From the NCBI RefSeq assembly GCF_010093815.1, contig NW_022985552.1, forward strand, positions 1,163,943-1,227,942: a stretch of DNA of 64,000 bases, written 5' to 3'. The notes beneath the pieces were generated by a model. It was not told the DNA's origin and did no database searches. It was given only the letters and a program-made list of their open reading frames with translations. A program made the translations under genes and the position numbers. Positions 1-10,126 of the stretch are shown piece after piece. This DNA is from Pseudovirgaria hyperparasitica (lineage: Eukaryota; Ascomycota; Dothideomycetes; Acrospermales; Acrospermaceae). Numbering within the stretch: position 1 is the stretch's first letter; every line of letters begins with the position of its first letter.

Positions 1-3000
1 ACTTTAGAGTAATCGGTTTATCTCCGAAGTTTATAAATAGAATATAGTAGACGAGTTTAACACTATTGTCTACTTTTATCGGTTATCTAATAAGATAGCT
101 CGCTGCCCTCGCATATTAAGTAGCGGATTAAAAGATATACAACGAGCTATCGATTAATAAGTCTCCCGAAGGCGGTTTACGGATTTAAGTTAGTAAATTT
201 ATATCTAACCAAGGCGGTATTATAATGGTAGTTTGAATACGGGCGTAAGTAGTTTTCACATGCGGCTGTAAGTTCGTATATATTTTAATAAAATGACTAC
301 CCACGCGTAGCGTAGTATATCCTCCCGGGGCTTTCTATATAACATCTACGGCGTTTAGTTCTAGTACGTTATTTCCTAGTATATAGGGTACTAGTAGCCG
401 GTCCACGATAAGGACATTAGCGTATAGTCGTACGTTTTTACTATCGACCGCTTTTAGTATAATAGAGAGGTCTTTATAATAAGATTTACTCTTAATAGCG
501 TGTTAAGATATACCTCTAATAATAAAGTTCTTCTTAAGAGGGATAATATTCACGCGGGGATAAAATTTTATAATAATATCCTTCCGAATTATTAAAATGC
601 TAGCTCCTATATTAGTATAGAATTCAATGGGTACGTGTTTTAAAGGAGAATATATATAAGCGCGTATTAGTGTTTTATTATTACTAAAGGTACTTAGGTA
701 TACGTTACCCATAATAAAAGGGAACGGTAGGGTATTTATAGTAGGAGTCGGAGATTCATTAGTTATATATTCTAAGGATTCAGTCGCCGATAAATCTATA
801 GGTCTAGAAATATAGGTTTTAGTAATTAATTTATTAAACCACGATCGACCTTTCGAAACGATAGATAATAAGGTAGATACTAATGCTATAGGGCTATCAT
901 TTTTCGAGGATAGTTAAGCATGATTATCTTTGGAATTAGGCTCGCTCTCTACTAATTCCTCTCCTATTTTTCCGAACCTTTAGCTATAGAATTAATAATA
1001 ATATAGTCTCCTTACTCCCGTTCTTACTCTTCTTCCGTTTATTCTCCTAAGTATAGATCTATATTAGGTATTTATTCGTCTATAAATCATACTAATCGTT
1101 GTTAGGGACACTTATTATTCTTATATTATCTACTATAATACACGCACGGATAAGCCAGTGGCTTTTTCTCTATAATAGCTAGAGTAGGTAGTAAGCCTCG
1201 AGGTTAAGCGCGTTATATAGATATATTAGCGAGAGGGGCACGGTATAGAAGAGTAGTTCCACTAGGTTAATATCGTGCGCTAGGGATATTAGACACCGGA
1301 TTATATAAACGCGGGTCTCGAGCTACTAGCGCAGCCGTACTCTAAGGATAGTTATAGTAATAGAGACGTCTCGCGGTAAACTTATATTTAAACACTTTCT
1401 TTAAGAAGTTAGTTATAGATATACTATCTTCGGGAGTAGTAAGTAACATAATAAGGGGATCGAGATCCATCTAGACTTACTATACTATCTCTCCTTTAGG
1501 GACATTAGTATCGCATAGTAAGGATTATTTTTAGGAAATGTATTCGCAAAGAGGGAGCACTATTTCATTTATAAATAGATATCTATATCTTTCGGCACGT
1601 AGCCTAGCTTTATATAGATCCGCTATAAATTATTATCGGAGTTAGTTAATCTATTCGTCGATACTATATATTATATCTTCTTATATCTCGGGAGATAATA
1701 AATCATGCTACATAGCGGCCGAATCTCTTAAGCAGAGGGGTAGCACGTCTAATACTTAGTTATATAAGTATTAATTCACGCGTTACACGATACGATTAAC
1801 GAATAATTATATACTAGTCTTACTATTATACGTCCCTATGTCTTAAGCTTTTAGCGAACGGCCTTAAGGTCTTAAGTCGGTTAAATCCGGGTACGCGAAT
1901 ATTAGGGGAGCTAGTAAAACCTAAGTATATTCATGTCTAGATACTCTATTTATTCTACTAAACGTATTCCGTAGAGAAGGAGAGTACCGTTTCTTTAGAG
2001 GGGAACCAGGAGGGAAACAGGGAGCGTATAGTCCTATATCTCGCCCGTGACGAGATATTAAGAAGTCTTAAATGATTTTGACGGTAGCATCTCGATCTTA
2101 ATATATATAGGGACGGCTTAATAGTAAGGGTATCGGATTACCTCTTATGCGGAAACGTACGGGCTTACCTATTATAGAAAAGGTTAAAGGACGTGCTCGT
2201 TCTTCCGGTTTAACTTCCTTATTATTAGTAGGTCTATTTTTAAAACGCTAGATAAAGGACTAAAAGTTTATAGCGCTAGTAAGATAGCTATTATTCCTTA
2301 ATAACTTATCTAAAGCTTCTAGGACTTCTTCTTTATGTTCCGCTCGCGAGTAGAGTTAAAGATATTCCCGAATCGTTCTTACCTTAATTATAACTACTTC
2401 TAGTAATACTACTTTAAATATAATACTTTCTAGGAGATTGTTTTCCTCGATAAACGCTTCTAGGTAAAGAATAAGGAAGGCGTCTTTACGAAAAGCTAAT
2501 TATAAATATAAGATTAGAGGAGGGAGAGAGATAGATCCTTCTACTTTAGCCTTAATTATACGGGTTATTTACCCTTCTACGGGGTCCGTCGTACCCGCTA
2601 TAACGTCTCGTAGATAGGGTCGTTAATAGAATTATATAGTATATTAGAAAGAGGTTAATAATTCGGATAACGGCGAGAATCCTCCCGGTATATTAAAATT
2701 AGTCATTTTAGAAGAAAGAGGAGCTTTAATCCTTCTTATCGATTCTTTCTTAATAATTAGAACTCGGGTTTACTCCGTCGGTTCGGCGGTTAGAGTAGAT
2801 ACTAATTATAATTATAAGCGTAACTATGATTATCTTAAGCTTATTAGAATTTAATTAGGGTCTAAAGATTATAGCTCTCTTTTAGATATAAGTTTAAGTA
2901 GTTATATATCTTTAAGAGATAAGTAAAATTAGGAGATAAGGAGACTCCTAAGGAGAGCCTTAGTTAATATTTACTAGGGCACACGGCGGAGAACGTAGAT

Positions 3001-3205
3001 CGTTTAATTTTTCAGCTACTAGATACCGAGTATAGTACTTAGAGGGTGCTATATTATCTACCGAAGGGTCTATAATAGAGTAAAGGAGATAGAGATACTC
3101 TTAATAAGTCTTTAATTAAGTACTAATACCGTTATACATAATAATCCTCCTTCCTCTAGCTATAAATAATATAGAAGGAAGAAGTAATATATACTAAGCT
3201 TCTAG
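1..3205 (-). mobile_element. RIP-degraded Ty3/Gypsy-type LTR retroelement fossil (runs off left edge)
   Basis: The whole stretch is very TA-rich, with CA and TG dinucleotides almost absent while CG is kept, which is the footprint of fungal repeat-induced point mutation. On the minus strand around 503-712 the translation still resembles a retroviral-type aspartic protease of Ty3/Gypsy elements. This places a gag-like region at higher coordinates and the rest of pol beyond the left edge. No open coding frame of useful length survives: the copy is heavily broken. Normal base composition returns at about 3205-3215. A stretch starting TG and ending CA at about 3210-3268 could be LTR-derived, but no partner LTR is in view, so this is not claimed. 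Age cannot be dated; the density of change means it has passed through RIP, possibly more than once. Confidence 0.75.
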
Positions 3206-3348
3206 CGTCATGTGATAAGGCCACGTGACTTAGCTACTTATGTGACCTCATATGACTACCTATAGTACATTGCCAACCCAGAGCCAAATTCAACATTTTT
3301 CACATTGTAGGTTTGATATAAATGACACTAATCTGGAGAAATGGATAA

Positions 3349-3901
3349 CTGAGGCAGCACACTAGAGACCATTTGAACCGACATAACGTCTTGGAGCACG
3401 ATGCTAGCCTGAGTCGCTCCGACGACTTCTTTGGGAACAACCATGTCTTCAACGCCACCATCTTCGATGAGTCTCGTGCTTACTGGACCGGGTCGATCCT
3501 TGATGCGAAGATGCTCGCGAACAGCAAGGTAGCTCGTCAAGTGACGTCCAGATCCAAGAATCCGGAATATAAATTCACAGAGTCCATTGAGTCCTTCAGC
3601 GTCGGTGAATTAGCGGCCCCGATCATCGTGTTTGGGGACATGGAGGCTGGAACAGTCCAGAAAGATATGGTCGAGTACTTTTTTGGTATGTAGAAACAAT
3701 CCTCCCTTCATACTAGTACTGAAAATTGGTGTAGAGAATGAACGGCTCCCGACTGAGCTAGGGTGGTCGAAGAAGACTGAGACTGTTACGATGGGAGAAG
3801 TACTGCGCGCTGGCGGCGTCATTCGTCGTGCCACCAGTCTGTTAACTTCATCTGAAGTGACAGGGCATACCTCCTTGAGACGAGGCCTGCATGGCACCTG
3901 A
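3349..3901 (+). pseudogene. 3' half of a heme-thiolate peroxidase (chloroperoxidase/UPO family), N-terminus missing
   Basis: Family enzymes are secreted heme peroxidases that halogenate or oxygenate organic substrates. Seen here is the catalytic C-terminal half: an EHDASLSRSD motif (the family's Glu-His-Asp-Ser signature), then a region with TESIESFSVGE that matches the second conserved Glu segment. A 49-bp intron follows (3686-3734, gtatgt...tgtag) that restores frame into NERLPTELGW, typical of the family's C-terminus, and the stop is at 3899-3901. Upstream the frame closes at 3346 and no exon carrying the N-terminal Pro-Cys-Pro heme-ligand motif is found before the RIP-degraded element begins about 140 bp away. 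The gene therefore lacks its signal peptide and axial cysteine here. Either the retroelement inserted into it, with the 5' part beyond the left edge, or the 5' part was deleted. An unrecognised upstream exon is less likely. Confidence 0.7.
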
Positions 3902-5027
3902 GACCAGGGCGTTGGTCCGAAGTCTGAACACTTCACTTATGCTTTGCGGAACGACTATGTTACCATGCACACTCAATGGGAATGGAAGAACGAGTTAGTC
4001 GGAATTGGAGGTCGACAAGACATGACAAATGTTTCAGATCTTGGCGGTTTCAACACCCATTGTGTCATAGGCAAATGTATGACTGAGTGATTCATGTCTC
4101 TTTTCAATTTATAAAGGTACAACTCTCCACCGCTCGTGGTATTGAGATTTCATTGTTCGTGAAAAGATACTTGGTTCGGTCTCATTTTCGCATGATACAC
4201 ATTTCTCCACAACGCTGAAAGGTCTGCAAAAATGCTTTTGACGCGACACACTGCGCAAGGACTACTGGGTCTTCCGCTGTTGCGTTTCAACGACATACTA
4301 TGCAGAATTTGGCTAAGGTGTGTTCGCAAACTTTTTGGTTCGAGAGAGAAAGTTACGAAAAGCTAGTGACGCGTATCCAGGAATGGGAACTCAGCGGCCT
4401 GGCAATCGAGTATACTGGGGCCTAGATGTGAACTTTGCGCAACATTCTGCTAGTGTCTAGGTGAGACCACTTCATTCTGTCAACTCATCGGGCCCCAAAG
4501 CCATCAGGGAATAACGTTATTACCCAGACCCGCAACCGTCTCGATCATGTCGGTCATAGTTATACCCCTGAGGCTCTGATTCGTTGAAGGAGGTAGTTAC
4601 CGACAAGCCTCTGTACCCCGCGAAAACCCCAGATTCGTTATTTCCAGGGACAAACCCGAAATCTGGGGCCTTCTTTCCGTGTGCCGATCCCGACTAGTCC
4701 TGGAGGCGTAGAACTCTAACCACATACATCTTAAGTTCAATAACCTTAAGCCCGTTCGGCATCATCAACATGACGATCATCCTAGACTTTTGCCTCGCGA
4801 GGACATAGTGCTCTGGAATAAGTGGACTTGGCCCATAGAACAGCGGTGAACCCGGCGGGGAAAATGATCAAGAGCGTGTCACGATGCTCATTTTCCCGTT
4901 GTAGACGGCACTATTGTATCTTCTTTAAAGACATGAGAGGCCCTATACTGCCGTTGTTGACTTCCACGCCTGCAATCCCCCGTCATTGTGCCATTGTCGT
5001 CTCGTGTATCACATACTGTGCCTCACA
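3902..5027. other. Intergenic, no gene seen
   Basis: No coherent reading frame was found. The last few hundred bases are presumably the promoter of the beta-propeller gene starting at 5028. The one notable structure is the inverted repeat at 4627-4668, listed separately. Confidence 0.6.
4627..4668. repeat. Inverted repeat upstream of the secreted beta-propeller gene
   Basis: Left arm ccccagattcg (4627-4637) and right arm cgaaatctgggg (4657-4668) are complementary apart from one extra base in the right arm, with a loop of about 19 bases. It lies some 360 bp upstream of the start at 5028. It could be a dimeric transcription-factor site or a chance hairpin. Confidence 0.5.
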
Positions 5028-6187
5028 ATGCGACCTCTCCTGGTCTCTGCGCTCGCGGCTGTGGTCGTTGCAGCACCGGCTCCTGAATTTATCCACGGCG
5101 ACTCAGACGCGTCGCTTTTTCGCTTTTACGACAACCCAGACTTCCTGCAAGGACCCTGCGACATCACAACCGGCCCGGATGGTAACATCTGGACGCAGAA
5201 CTTCCTCGACAATTCGATCTCGAAGATTGAGATCGAGAGCGGCAAGGTGACCAATTACAAGATTCCGTACTCGCCTGATCAGTTGTACAACACCACAAAT
5301 CTTCCGTTGACGGGGCGCATTGCGTTTGCGTGCGCTATCCAGCCGGGGAAAGATGGCAATCTGTATGCTGCGACCGGTGTTCGTAGTCAGTTCTTGAAGA
5401 TCAATCCCGCGACTGGTTTCATAAAGGTTTTCACGCCGCCGCTGCCAAATGTGCCTCTACTAGGCAATATCCAGCCTTTCAACGACCTATGGCCCGATGA
5501 GACAGGCGTAAGTATCATCCTTAGCATCATCATGATCCGAACAATCCACTAAAAACTTCGCAGATGTATTATAGCCTGACCACAGCCGGCACATTATATC
5601 ACTTCGACTACGCCACCGAGACCTTCGACGGCGTGTACCCGCTACCCACACCCCTCAACGGTGTCGTTGGCGTATACGTCGACCAACAACAAGGCAACGT
5701 CTGGCTCGCCGAGTTCTTTGGGCAGAAGATTGCCAAATTCAACCCCTCGACCAAGACCTTCACCGAGTACCCACTCCCGCTCGACGGCCTCGGCATCGTC
5801 GTCGTGCGCGCCGAGACCGAGCAGCGATACATCTGGTTCACTGGCTTCCTGTCCGGCACAAATGTGCGGTTTGACATGGCCACGGACGAGATTAAGGTGT
5901 TCCACGACACGGGCCTGCTGGGCCTGGCCAGTCTGCCGACGGAGAACACGGTCGACACGCGGCATGATTGTATGTGGTATAGTACGGCGAGCAGGAACAC
6001 GATCCAGTATATTGATACGAATGGCGTGACGACGATTATTGATATGCCGGATAATGGCATCACGCAGCCGCTGGGCGTGCCGCCAGGTTTGAATATCGCG
6101 ATTCATTACAATGGCGGAGATGATAATGCCATTTATTTCTCGCAGACGTTGAGGAATAGGATTGGGAGGTATCAATTAGGTCCGTAA
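5028..6187 (+). CDS. Secreted virginiamycin B lyase (streptogramin lyase)-like beta-propeller protein
   Basis: Two exons, 5028-5507 and 5564-6187, joined by a 56-bp intron (gtaagt...cgcag, phase 0) give 367 residues. The chosen start (MRPLLVSALAAVVVAAPAP) gives a clean signal peptide of about 17-19 residues; an in-frame Met 14 codons upstream would bury it. The body has repeated blades with W/N-x-W patterns: GPDGNIWTQNFLDNSISKI, GKDGNLYAAT, GNVWLAEFFGQKIAKF, YIWFTGFLSGTNVRF and DCMWYSTASRNTIQYI. This matches the Vgb/SMP-30-like seven-bladed propeller. Bacterial Vgb linearises streptogramin B antibiotics. Fungal secreted relatives are common but their substrates are unknown, so lyase activity is inferred only from the fold, and the catalytic His/Glu set was not confirmed. 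Conserved GITQPLGVP and RNRIGRY segments near the C-terminus suggest an intact protein. Confidence 0.8.
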
Positions 6188-6363
6188 TTGGAGAGCATGG
6201 GTATTTGTATATGTATCCGTAGAAGGCTGGCTTCCGCTGCCTGTTCTGCAGCATAGCTGCGATCACCGTGACGTATCAATAATGTCTGTCGTAAGACCGC
6301 ATATCGAAAGGTTGCCTCGGACGTGCTGGTTGCGCCGTAGATTTCGCCTATATCAGCACAACA

Positions 6364-8715
6364 TCACTCTTCATCAAAACCCAGACCCTCAACATGCCCT
6401 AAGAACTCCCCCTTCTCTGCCTTCAACAGCGCCTGCACATCCACCCTACCCCCTGTCAGATACTTCTCGCTCACGCCTACATTCACTCTCTGTGCCAGCA
6501 GTCCCTTCAGTTCCGCCTTGACAGCCTGCGCCGCCTCGCGTGACATCTGACTCGCCTCACGCTCCTTCTGTCGTCTCTTATTCCCGCGCCCCTGCCTCCC
6601 AGTTGCCTTCTTATCAAACTCTTCACTATCATAGTCGACGCCCAGCTCCTCCGCAGCCTCCTTCATCCAGTTGCTCTCGCTCGTCTTCTTCTCCTTGGCG
6701 ATCGTTGTATCAGCAAGTTTTTTCGCAAGAGTGACGCGAGGCTTGAGGCGCGATACGATACGACGATCGATATTCAGACTGCGCATGTAGTAGCCGCTCT
6801 TCTTCGCGTCGGCGGCCGAGCCTGCGCGCGCGTGCACCTTTGCAACGAGCCGGCGCACGCCCTGCACTTCTTCCGGCGCGCAGATCAGGATGCTGGCGCC
6901 ACTGGACGACCCGCGCGCCGTACGTCCGGACCGATGCACGTACATGTCTGCGGCACGCGGAAGGTGATAGTGAAGGATGAGCTGCACGCCGGAAATGTCG
7001 AGGCCACGAGCAGCGACGTCCGTGGCGACGAGGATGGAGCCTTCGCGTTGTGTAAAGCGTTCGATAGAGCGCAGGCGGGCCTTCTGCTCCATGCCGGAAT
7101 GTAGGGCGAGCGCGGGAAGGTTGAGATTTTGGAGCAGAGGCGTGACGCGGCGGACAGCAGAGATGGAATTGGTGAAGACAAGAGTACGTTTTTGTGGGTG
7201 ATAGAGCAGGAGTGCATACAGATAAAGGTCTTTTTCAGTGGCGCCGCATTCGACCATGCCCTCGCGCAGCTTTGCGGCCATTTGATGGACTGGGTTCACA
7301 TCGACGAATTTAGGTTTCTCTTCACGGAAGTTGAGTTTTTTTAGGAGGTATTGCATGGATTCCGTTTGAGAGAGAATATCACCGCTGGCCTTCGTCTTGC
7401 CAGTAAGCTTTTGTTGCAGGCCTTTGTGGAAGGTTGCGGAGAAAACGAGGGTTTGGCGGGTGCCGGACTGGTTTTCCAGGACGTTATCGTATTCATCGGT
7501 GTCTTTGGCGTCGAGGAGATCCATGATTTCTTCAACTTCCTTGAAGTGGCCTTCGCTGAGGAGGCGATCGGCTTCGTCGACGACGAGGAAATGTATCTTC
7601 TTGAACCATTCGACGGTGCCGTGGCCTTTGCTGATGATCTCCCAAACTCGACCCGGTGTGCCGATGAGTATGTCTGCATACTCTAGAACGCGCTGTTGCT
7701 TTTGAATAGACAATCCGCCTGTGAGAGTGACGATGGACGGTCGATCGAGGTTTGCTGCAGACACAAGATTCTTCATATGTGTAGAGATCTGATGAGCTAA
7801 TTCACGAGTCGGGGAAAGTATCAAAGCCAAAGGGCTTGCTTTTGAATCTTTTGTCTTCCTAGTGGCATCTTTGTTATTACTCAGAAAATGTTCTAGTATT
7901 GGAATGCCAAAAGCCAGTGTTTTTCCTGAGCCAGTCGAAGCTTTGCCTATGACATCGTGCCCAGCCATGATTTCGGGAATCGAACTGGTTTGAATAGGTG
8001 TTGGACGAATAAATTTGAGTTTTGAGAGAGAAAGCATTGTCTCTGCCGACAAATCGAGAGGGAACCAGGCGGAGACGTCAGCTTCCTCATCCTCTAGAGC
8101 TTCGTCTTCGAGGCCTGCAAATTCGGAGGCTTCTTGATTTGTACGACTACTTTTCAACTTTACCACTTTACCACCCTTCTTTGCTATGCCCTTTTCTTTT
8201 TTAGATCTCTTTTCCTCTGTCGTCTTCATGTCAGTGGCCTCCGCAGAGTGCTCATCGTTCTCCTCAGGACTCCTTTCTGGCGCCTGTTGAGGCGAGTCAG
8301 ACTCTGTCTTCCTTTCCGTGACTGACGAGGCACGGGACTCGTCACTAAAGCCTTCCCATTCTTCATCGATCTCTTGCGCATCGTTTGACTGTTCCTTGGT
8401 TGAATCAGATCTGTCTCCAGCGTCCTTTGCTTGCTCTGCTCTGCTTTCCGGCTTCATATCTCGGAACGACACCAACCCATTGTCGGCTTTAACAACTTCA
8501 ATATCATCAATCTCTTCGAGTCCGAAGAATCCCTCATAGTCATCCATGCGGTCAGGTATTTCCACGTCTTTCCAGTGTAGCTTATCGAGTCGCACATGCT
8601 GCCCGCCGCTCGTAGGCTCCTTAGCTGGAAAATCGCTTGTTTTGTCGTTCGACCGGTGCCGCTTCCTCGACTTTGCCAAAGTAGTTTGCTTATCATTGCG
8701 CTTTCGCTTTTCCAT
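6364..8715 (-). CDS. MAK5: MAK5 (DDX24-type) DEAD-box ATP-dependent RNA helicase
   Basis: Single exon, 783 residues from the Met in MEKRKRNDK; the frame continues 46 codons upstream but that part is unlike the family. MAK5 is a nucleolar helicase needed for 60S ribosomal subunit biogenesis. A low-complexity Lys/Glu/Ser-rich N-terminal third precedes the helicase core: RPTPIQ (Q motif), ASTGSGKT (Walker A), PTRELAHQ, LTGGLSIQKQQR, TPGR, VDEADRLL, FSAT, ATDVAARGLD and HRSGRTAR. The Mak5-specific pieces decide between DEAD-box subfamilies: LTGGLSIQKQQR after motif Ib, and the C-terminal NWMKEAAEELGVDYDSEE and EKYLTGG segments found in yeast Mak5. Basic patches suggest nucleolar targeting. It is transcribed divergently from TRM7 across about 194 bp. 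All helicase motifs are intact. Confidence 0.93.
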   Translation of the reverse strand: MEKRKRNDKQTTLAKSRKRHRSNDKTSDFPAKEPTSGGQHVRLDKLHWKDVEIPDRMDDYEGFFGLEEIDDIEVVKADNGLVSFRDMKPESRAEQAKDAGDRSDSTKEQSNDAQEIDEEWEGFSDESRASSVTERKTESDSPQQAPERSPEENDEHSAEATDMKTTEEKRSKKEKGIAKKGGKVVKLKSSRTNQEASEFAGLEDEALEDEEADVSAWFPLDLSAETMLSLSKLKFIRPTPIQTSSIPEIMAGHDVIGKASTGSGKTLAFGIPILEHFLSNNKDATRKTKDSKASPLALILSPTRELAHQISTHMKNLVSAANLDRPSIVTLTGGLSIQKQQRVLEYADILIGTPGRVWEIISKGHGTVEWFKKIHFLVVDEADRLLSEGHFKEVEEIMDLLDAKDTDEYDNVLENQSGTRQTLVFSATFHKGLQQKLTGKTKASGDILSQTESMQYLLKKLNFREEKPKFVDVNPVHQMAAKLREGMVECGATEKDLYLYALLLYHPQKRTLVFTNSISAVRRVTPLLQNLNLPALALHSGMEQKARLRSIERFTQREGSILVATDVAARGLDISGVQLILHYHLPRAADMYVHRSGRTARGSSSGASILICAPEEVQGVRRLVAKVHARAGSAADAKKSGYYMRSLNIDRRIVSRLKPRVTLAKKLADTTIAKEKKTSESNWMKEAAEELGVDYDSEEFDKKATGRQGRGNKRRQKEREASQMSREAAQAVKAELKGLLAQRVNVGVSEKYLTGGRVDVQALLKAEKGEFLGHVEGLGFDEE

Positions 8716-8909
8716 TCTGTTTGGGATGGTTGACTTATCATAATAATCGCACAATAATCGAGGGCAGAAAATTTCGGGGTGACGAAAATTTCGCGACTCC
8801 CTAGAATCGCCTGCTCCGAACCCCACGTCTAAACTTCTCGATGAATTTATCATTTCAGCACAAATATTAGTAACTCCCTGCGCTTGTTACAGCAGTGCAG
8901 ATTCTCGCC
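8716..8909. promoter_or_regulatory. Shared 194-bp bidirectional promoter of MAK5 and TRM7
   Basis: The two start codons face away from each other with only 194 bp between them, so both 5' UTRs and both core promoters must lie here. No TATA box is obvious; the middle is moderately AT-rich (tatcataataat, 8736-8747). Coordinated expression of a ribosome-assembly helicase and a tRNA methyltransferase is a reasonable inference. Confidence 0.6.
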
Positions 8910-10010
8910 ATGGGAAAATCATCGAAAGATAAGCGTGATGCTTATTATCGGCTTGCGAAAGAACAAGGCTGGCGCGCCCGCAGCGCCTACAAACTTCTCC
9001 AGCTCGACGAAGAATTCAACCTCTTCGAAGATGTAACTCGCGTCGTCGACCTATGCGCAGCACCAGGCAGCTGGAGTCAGGTGCTATCCCGGATTCTGAT
9101 CAAGGGCGAGAAGTTTGGGCGTGTGGAATGGGAAGACAGGCAAGCCGCAAATCGCGCATACATATCCGGCGAGACAGAAGCGCCACATGTAGAGGAGGAT
9201 GTCAAGCATAAATTGCAGCCACGCCAGGGCGTGAAGATTGTTTCTATTGATTTGCAACCTATGAGCCCACTCGAGGGGATCACGATGTTACGCGCTGATA
9301 TCACGCATCCGTCTACAGTTCCACTTCTTCTCAAAGCGCTCGACCCAGACACATTCGACGCTGCCTCGACATCCGCGTCGCAGCTTGTAGACTTGGTGCT
9401 TTCGGATGGTGCGCCCGACGTGACTGGGCTGCATGATCTGGATATCTACGTACAGAGTCAACTTCTATGGGCAGCGCTCAATCTTGCGCTGTGTGTGCTG
9501 AAGCCGGGTGGGAAGTTCGTGGCGAAGATCTTCCGAGGCAGAGATGTTGATGTGCTGTATGCACAGCTCAAGACTATGTTCGAGAAAGTCTGGGTCGCGA
9601 AGCCCCGGAGTAGTCGAGCGAGCAGTTTGGAGGCGTTTGTGGTGTGTATTGGGTTTCGTCCGCCGAAAGGCTTCAAGGCAAGCTTGGAAGAGCCACTCGG
9701 GGCACGATCAAACGTGACGCCAGAGACGCTTATCTCTGCAGTGGAGACTGTGACGTCGTCCCGAAAGACAAGGAGTGATGGTGTCACGGAGTTGGATCTT
9801 GGCTTGGACACAGATGTCAGTTGGGTGGCGCCGTTCCTTGCTTGTGGCGACCTTTCTGCGTTTGATGCCGATGCTTCATATCATCTACCCAGAGACCGGA
9901 CGACTCTCGACCCTGTACAGCCACCCACAGCACCACCATACAAACGTGCACTAGAGATGCGCAAAGCTGCTGGCGGTGCGTACGGCAAGACGAAAGGACA
10001 GACTCCTTGA
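8910..10010 (+). CDS. TRM7: TRM7-type tRNA (Nm32/Nm34) 2'-O-ribose methyltransferase
   Basis: Single exon, 366 residues from MGKSSKDKRDAYYRLAKE, the conserved N-terminus of Trm7/FTSJ1. The enzyme methylates the 2'-OH of anticodon-loop positions 32 and 34 of certain cytosolic tRNAs with partner proteins Trm732 and Rtt10/Trm734. Visible motifs are RARSAYKLLQLDEEF (catalytic Lys), VVDLCAAPGSWSQVL (SAM binding), LVLSDGAPDVTGLHDLD (catalytic Asp), LKPGGKFVAKIFRG (Lys) and SSLEAFVVC (Glu), completing the K-D-K-E tetrad of FtsJ enzymes. An insertion of about 35-40 residues after the SAM motif and a variable C-terminal tail of about 100 residues are as expected for filamentous-fungal copies. Head-to-head with MAK5. 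Confidence 0.93.
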   Translation: MGKSSKDKRDAYYRLAKEQGWRARSAYKLLQLDEEFNLFEDVTRVVDLCAAPGSWSQVLSRILIKGEKFGRVEWEDRQAANRAYISGETEAPHVEEDVKHKLQPRQGVKIVSIDLQPMSPLEGITMLRADITHPSTVPLLLKALDPDTFDAASTSASQLVDLVLSDGAPDVTGLHDLDIYVQSQLLWAALNLALCVLKPGGKFVAKIFRGRDVDVLYAQLKTMFEKVWVAKPRSSRASSLEAFVVCIGFRPPKGFKASLEEPLGARSNVTPETLISAVETVTSSRKTRSDGVTELDLGLDTDVSWVAPFLACGDLSAFDADASYHLPRDRTTLDPVQPPTAPPYKRALEMRKAAGGAYGKTKGQTP

Positions 10011-10126
10011 CACATACCTAGCTGTCCGCCAGAAGCACACTATACAGTCAAGAGCACGGAAGCAGTGCTATATTGGTCTATATTGCCCCCACCTTCATCC
10101 ATCTTCACTGACACGTAGCCACACCG

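Noticed and set aside
3210-3268. TG...CA-bounded segment that could be an LTR remnant
   Set aside because: No matching second LTR or target duplication is in the window, and TG/CA ends are common by chance.
5608-6175. Long open frames antisense to the second exon of the beta-propeller gene
   Set aside because: They are shadows of GC-rich coding sequence on the plus strand and have no domain or start context.
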